A DNA stretch of 64,000 bases from Chryseobacterium herbae. Its GTDB lineage: Bacteria; Bacteroidota; Bacteroidia; Flavobacteriales; Weeksellaceae. The notes under the pieces are model-generated. The model saw only the letters and a list, made by a program, of their open reading frames with translations, had not been told where the DNA came from and made no database searches. Positions 60,743 through 64,000 of this stretch are shown one piece after another. Position 1 is the first letter of the stretch; every line of letters starts with the position of its first letter. The stretch is from the NCBI RefSeq assembly GCF_025154075.1, contig NZ_JAOAMU010000004.1:62001-126000 (forward strand). Direction: 5' to 3'. Both the position numbers and the translations under genes were made by a program.

Positions 60743-61357
60743 ATGAATTTTACCGAGACTGCATGGAAAGTCTTCAATCAATCTATTGAAGACTATCACG
60801 TGTCCGATGACGTTAACTCTCTAATTAATAACCCGTTCGAAAAAGACAGTTTGGAACGGATTTTGTATGCAAAGAACTGGATTGATACCGTTCAATGGCA
60901 TTTAGAAGATATTATTAGAGATGAAAATATTGATCCCGCTGAAGCTCTTCAACTGAAGAGAACGATAGATGCATCTAACCAGAAGAGAACAGATCTGGTA
61001 GAATTTATCGACGGCTGGTTCCTTACTAAGTTTGAAAATATAACTCCTAGACCTGATGCAAAAATCAATACTGAAACTCCCGCTTGGGCTGTAGACAGAC
61101 TATCAATTCTTGCATTAAAGGTTTATCATATGTCGTTAGAGGCCAATAGAGAATCCGCTTCTGAAGAGCACCGTGCTAACTGCCAGGCTAAACTGGATGT
61201 ACTGCTTACTCAGAAAGAAGACCTATCAACTTCTATAGATCAGTTGCTTACTGATATTGAATACGGTAATATTAAGATGAAAGTATACAAACAAATGAAA
61301 ATGTATAACGATGATAGTCTTAATCCGATCCTTTATCAAAAGGGGCAACAGAAATGA
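60743..61357 (+). CDS. DUF4254 protein
   Basis: The 204-residue protein is all helical and fits DUF4254: QWHLEDIIRDENIDPAEALQLKR and PAWAVDRLSILALKVYHM are the hallmark segments. Relatives lie in LPS and cell-envelope loci of Bacteroidota; function is unknown. It follows tatA after 15 bases and overlaps the next lipoprotein gene by four bases. Confidence 0.85.
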   Translation: MNFTETAWKVFNQSIEDYHVSDDVNSLINNPFEKDSLERILYAKNWIDTVQWHLEDIIRDENIDPAEALQLKRTIDASNQKRTDLVEFIDGWFLTKFENITPRPDAKINTETPAWAVDRLSILALKVYHMSLEANRESASEEHRANCQAKLDVLLTQKEDLSTSIDQLLTDIEYGNIKMKVYKQMKMYNDDSLNPILYQKGQQK

Positions 61358-61812
61358 GAAAACTATTTTTTTTTGGAGTACTACTACTAATTATAACTTC
61401 CTGCGCAACGGAGAAGCTCAACCTTTCCCCGTTGTCTAATAATTTTTACAGCGAAACTAAAGGTTCTGATTCCGACAGAGGGGCAAAGAAAGGTTTTGAT
61501 ATCAATATCAAAGAAAATGTAAATGCTTCTGAAATTTCAAATCTGATTTCTACTTTTCCAAAGTTTAAGAATAACGGTTTAAATGATGAAGTCACAAGCT
61601 TGAAATACAGCCTGCAGAATTATTTATATGCCATAGATGCCAACAACTCGGCGGGGAAAAACAGAGCAGTTAAAAGCTTCGAAAAATCATACAAGAAAAT
61701 TCAAAAACTCAGACAGCAGCTTGATAAAGATGATGATGAAGTTCTCAACAGATATCTGGTACGTCTAAAAACCAATATTTCTGTCATAGAAGATTCTTTA
61801 AAAGGAAATTAA
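61354..61812 (+). CDS. Hypothetical lipoprotein
   Basis: The 152-residue protein has a lipoprotein signal (MRKLFFFGVLLLIITSCATEK, Cys at 17) and a helical remainder (KKFEKSYKKIQKLRQQL-type repeats near the end). No family was recognised. The start overlaps the DUF4254 stop (ATGA), so the two are co-translated. Confidence 0.75.
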   Translation: MRKLFFFGVLLLIITSCATEKLNLSPLSNNFYSETKGSDSDRGAKKGFDINIKENVNASEISNLISTFPKFKNNGLNDEVTSLKYSLQNYLYAIDANNSAGKNRAVKSFEKSYKKIQKLRQQLDKDDDEVLNRYLVRLKTNISVIEDSLKGN

Positions 61813-61828
61813 AAACGAACCACTATTA

Positions 61829-62425
61829 ATGATTAAAATTCAGGCAGAAGCTAATGTTCCTACAGAACACGGCTCTTTCCGAATGATCGCTTTCTCCGAA
61901 AACGAAAACGACTGGATGCCACACATGGCCATCGTTGCAGAAAATACAGATTTTTCAAAACCGGTGAACGTACGTTTCCACTCAGAATGCATTACCGGAG
62001 AAGTTTTCCATTCAAAAAAATGTGAATGCGGGCAGCAACTGGATGCCGCAATGAAATATACCCATGAGCACGGAGGCATTATTGTTTACCTTCGTCAGGA
62101 AGGAAGGAATATCGGGATCATCAACAAGCTGAAAGCTTATTCTCTTCAGGAAAAAGGTCGTGATACCGTTCAGGCCAATCTGGAACTGGGACTTCCTGCT
62201 GATGACAGAAAATTCGGTGTTGCTATTGATATCCTGAACCTGCTAGATGTAAAAGATATTAATCTTTTAACCAATAATCCGGAAAAGGTAAAATATGTAG
62301 TAGAAAGCAACATTCATCTCAATTCAAGGATACCTTTACAGATTCCGGCCAATGAGATGAGCAGAGGCTATCTGCAGACAAAAAAAGATTTCTTCGGTCA
62401 TTTACTCGATGATAATGACAATTAG
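61829..62425 (+). CDS. ribA: GTP cyclohydrolase II
   Basis: The 198-residue enzyme carries the zinc-binding FHSECITGEVFHSKKCECG (three Cys) and the active-site LRQEGRNIGIINK. It opens GTP to start riboflavin synthesis. It is a stand-alone RibA, not fused to RibB. The length equals that of E. coli RibA. Confidence 0.94.
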   Translation: MIKIQAEANVPTEHGSFRMIAFSENENDWMPHMAIVAENTDFSKPVNVRFHSECITGEVFHSKKCECGQQLDAAMKYTHEHGGIIVYLRQEGRNIGIINKLKAYSLQEKGRDTVQANLELGLPADDRKFGVAIDILNLLDVKDINLLTNNPEKVKYVVESNIHLNSRIPLQIPANEMSRGYLQTKKDFFGHLLDDNDN

Positions 62426-62433
62426 ATAAACAT

Positions 62434-62464
62434 AAAAGCTTCCAGAGAAATCCGGGAGCTTTTT
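62434..62464. terminator. Bidirectional terminator after ribA
   Basis: AAAAGCTTCC pairs with GGGAGCTTTT, with one mismatch, between convergent genes. T runs occur on both sides. Confidence 0.75.
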
Positions 62465-62487
62465 AGTTATATTGGAATTTGTCCATA

Positions 62488-62877
62488 TTATTGTTTCGTC
62501 ACAGACCAGCTGCCACTCCAGTTCTGCAGTTTCCAGGTTCCGGACTTGGTATGTAAGCTTCCGTATAGGGTGAAACCTTTTGGAGAAGGAGAAGGGCTTA
62601 GAGATCCATTTTCTGCTCCCTGAAGGCTGGTATAATAAACTTCCTCCACATTATTATTTACAGTTCTTGTTACCTCCATACTTCCACTTTTTGAGATATT
62701 CAGGATCAAAGTTCCACTGACTTCACCAGAATAGGTCCCCACCCACTTTCCCATATAGGGAGAAACATAGTTTTCCTGTTCATTATTCTGATGAACATTA
62801 TCTACAATCTCACTGCATGAAGACAACAGGAATAAGGGAGCAATGATTAAAAGTTTAAAATATTGATTCTTTATCAT
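62488..62877 (-). CDS. Hypothetical lipoprotein, lipocalin-like
   Basis: I use the ATG at 62875-62877 (MIKNQYFKLLIIAPLFLLSSC, lipid Cys at 21), giving 129 residues. The mature part, MGKWVGTYSGEVSGTLILNI and KSGTWKLQNWSGSW, is beta-rich, as in small lipocalin-like proteins. No ligand is known. Confidence 0.7.
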   Translation of the reverse strand: MIKNQYFKLLIIAPLFLLSSCSEIVDNVHQNNEQENYVSPYMGKWVGTYSGEVSGTLILNISKSGSMEVTRTVNNNVEEVYYTSLQGAENGSLSPSPSPKGFTLYGSLHTKSGTWKLQNWSGSWSVTKQ

Positions 62878-62952
62878 GGTTTTATTATTCATAGTTTGAT
62901 GGTAAAATTAATCTTTTTTATGATCCTCAAAAGTGGTTTTAAAGAATACAAT

Positions 62953-62981
62953 AAAAAAGCTCCGGGATTGCTCCCGAAGCT
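62953..62981 (-). terminator. Terminator of downstream lipoprotein gene
   Basis: AGCTCCGGG and CCCGAAGCT form a hairpin with one mismatch in the stem, near the stop of the 63019 gene on the minus strand. Confidence 0.65.
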
Positions 62982-63018
62982 CTTAATAATTATAAAAAAC
63001 TGAAAAGATATTTCTTAA

Positions 63019-63534
63019 TTAGTTCACTTTGGTAGTAGGTACCTTAGTTTCATCAAGATGGTAGTACTTCACTACAGCATTGTAGTCACTGTAATCTACA
63101 GAACTTGCATTTTTAGTAGCTTCTGCCGGAACAAGTACTAATCTGAATCTTTGATTACTTAAATAACTTGTTGCCTCAGCTTGTGTCATTTGTGTTCCAA
63201 GATCAAAATTCTGATCGTCGATTCTGATCTGTACATTCTGAGAATCAAAAACAAAATTATAATCAAATACTCTGTTTGTTGGTAAAGTTCCTGAATTCGG
63301 CAAATAAATAGACTTTGGAATCTGCTGCCATGCATTACCTGCCGCTCTGTATACTAAAACCACATCTGTCTGGTTAATATCGATTCCCTGCGTAAATGCA
63401 TACCCATTTCCATTGGTGAATGATCCTGTTACGTCTCTCATTCTTGAATAGGTGTCGCTATCTGAATCATCTTTACAACTGAATATAAATAATGATGCAA
63501 ATGCAAGGAATAGAAAAGGAAGAATTTTTTTCAT
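63019..63534 (-). CDS. Hypothetical lipoprotein
   Basis: The 171-residue protein has a lipoprotein signal (MKKILPFLFLAFASLFIFSC, Cys at 20) followed by a DDSDSD linker. The rest is a beta-rich domain without a family I recognise. It stands alone and is divergent from the GH3 gene. Confidence 0.75.
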   Translation of the reverse strand: MKKILPFLFLAFASLFIFSCKDDSDSDTYSRMRDVTGSFTNGNGYAFTQGIDINQTDVVLVYRAAGNAWQQIPKSIYLPNSGTLPTNRVFDYNFVFDSQNVQIRIDDQNFDLGTQMTQAEATSYLSNQRFRLVLVPAEATKNASSVDYSDYNAVVKYYHLDETKVPTTKVN

Positions 63535-63624
63535 TTTTAGAAAAGTTTAGTTATTATTTATAAAGCGTATTCAAATCATATACCAAAAGTTGCAAAAACT
63601 TTGTTTTCATCATTTTTTTAATTG

Positions 63625-63632
63625 TATTTTTG
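63625..63632 (+). promoter_or_regulatory. Promoter element TATTTTTG of GH3 gene
   Basis: TATTTTTG, an exact TAnnTTTG, lies 17 bases before the ATG at 63650. A TTG at 63601-63603 is 21 bases upstream of it. Confidence 0.6.
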
Positions 63633-63649
63633 TTCTTATTCAAAAGATC

Positions 63650-64000
63650 ATGAAGAAATTGTTATATACTTCCCTCTTTATTTTTTCATTAATAAGCTTT
63701 ACAGCCAAAGCTCAATACCAGCCTAAAAACATTTCGAAAGAAGACCTGAAAAAGGCTCATCAGTGGGTAGACAAAACCTACGGATCACTTTCACAGGACG
63801 AAAAATTGGGTCAGCTGTTTATTGTAGCCCTTTATACAAACAAAGGGGAAGACTATATTAACCAGATCAGAACCATTGTGGTTAATGACAAAATCGGAGG
63901 ACTTATTCTAATGCAGGATGATGCAGCCAGAGAAATTAATCTGGTGAACGAATTTCAGCAGAAATCAAAAATTCCGATGATGATCGGGATGGATGCAGAA
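63650..64000 (+). CDS. GH3 beta-N-acetylhexosaminidase-like protein (3' part outside window)
   Basis: The first 117 residues show a signal peptide (MKKLLYTSLFIFSLISFTAKAQ) and the start of a GH3 barrel: SQDEKLGQLFIVALYTN, KIGGLILMQ and IPMMIGMDAE. GH3 NagZ-like enzymes cleave N-acetylglucosamine from peptidoglycan. In Bacteroidota a secreted version fused to a serine beta-lactamase-like domain is common, but the end lies beyond the window. Confidence 0.85.
   Translation, partial: MKKLLYTSLFIFSLISFTAKAQYQPKNISKEDLKKAHQWVDKTYGSLSQDEKLGQLFIVALYTNKGEDYINQIRTIVVNDKIGGLILMQDDAAREINLVNEFQQKSKIPMMIGMDAE

Noticed and set aside
1..64000. CRISPR array, tRNA, rRNA or phage operon
   Set aside because: I saw no regularly spaced repeats, no cloverleaf-like sequence and no phage structural set beyond a single tail-collar gene.

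Overview
The window looks like chromosomal DNA of a flavobacterium of the Chryseobacterium type (Bacteroidota, Weeksellaceae). The signs are low GC, many promoters ending in TAnnTTTG, a type IX secretion sorting domain, M43 and M1 metalloproteases, GH92, DUF4292, DUF4254 and DUF6624 families, and a Bacteroidota-type dihydroorotase. No rRNA, tRNA, CRISPR array or complete insertion sequence was recognised. The nearest to a mobile gene is a REP-associated (RAYT) transposase at 10065-10643.

Layout. Positions 1-406 hold the start of an enoyl-CoA hydratase. Positions 715-2110 carry a tail-collar-like protein and a T9SS-exported protein. Positions 2197-6960 (minus) hold a large SF2 helicase with two membrane helices, a SMUG2-like DNA glycosylase, and DUF4241 and SMI1/KNR4 proteins. 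From 7128 to 26124 (minus) runs a phenylacetate degradation cluster in the order TetR regulator, paaK, E, A, B, C, D, G, H, I, J, Y, Z. It is interrupted by a beta-helix protein plus a duplicated paaD fragment, and by an esterase/DUF6624/RAYT block flanked by related hairpins. A putative TetR operator lies in front of paaK.

clpB follows (26595-29189), then two small cysteine-rich leader peptides. A third such peptide sits beside paaZ. Positions 29955-36446 hold three paralogous M43 metalloprotease lipoproteins around a NarL-type two-component system, with a decayed copy of the regulator's DNA-binding end marking a duplication. Positions 36561-46498 hold two M1 peptidases, a TonB-type outer-membrane protein divergent from an OmpR-type two-component system, and a phosphatase-family protein. 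Positions 46776-50720 hold an SDR enzyme, a DUF1573 protein and a second OmpR-type system.

The last part carries GH92 mannosidase, pyrC, a polysaccharide flippase, a sugar nucleotidyltransferase, a DUF4292 lipoprotein, an EnvC-like protein, tatA, a DUF4254 protein, a lipoprotein, ribA, two further lipoproteins and the start of a GH3 enzyme.

Pathway logic: PaaK makes phenylacetyl-CoA, PaaABCDE epoxidises it, PaaG isomerises it to the oxepin, PaaZ opens and oxidises the ring, and PaaJ, PaaH and hydratases carry out beta-oxidation, with PaaI and PaaY as housekeeping enzymes. The most interesting signals are regulatory and architectural: helically phased direct repeats in front of both OmpR-type systems, three orphan leader peptides with six cysteines each (two with a knottin-like spacing), and several traces of duplication and cassette insertion.
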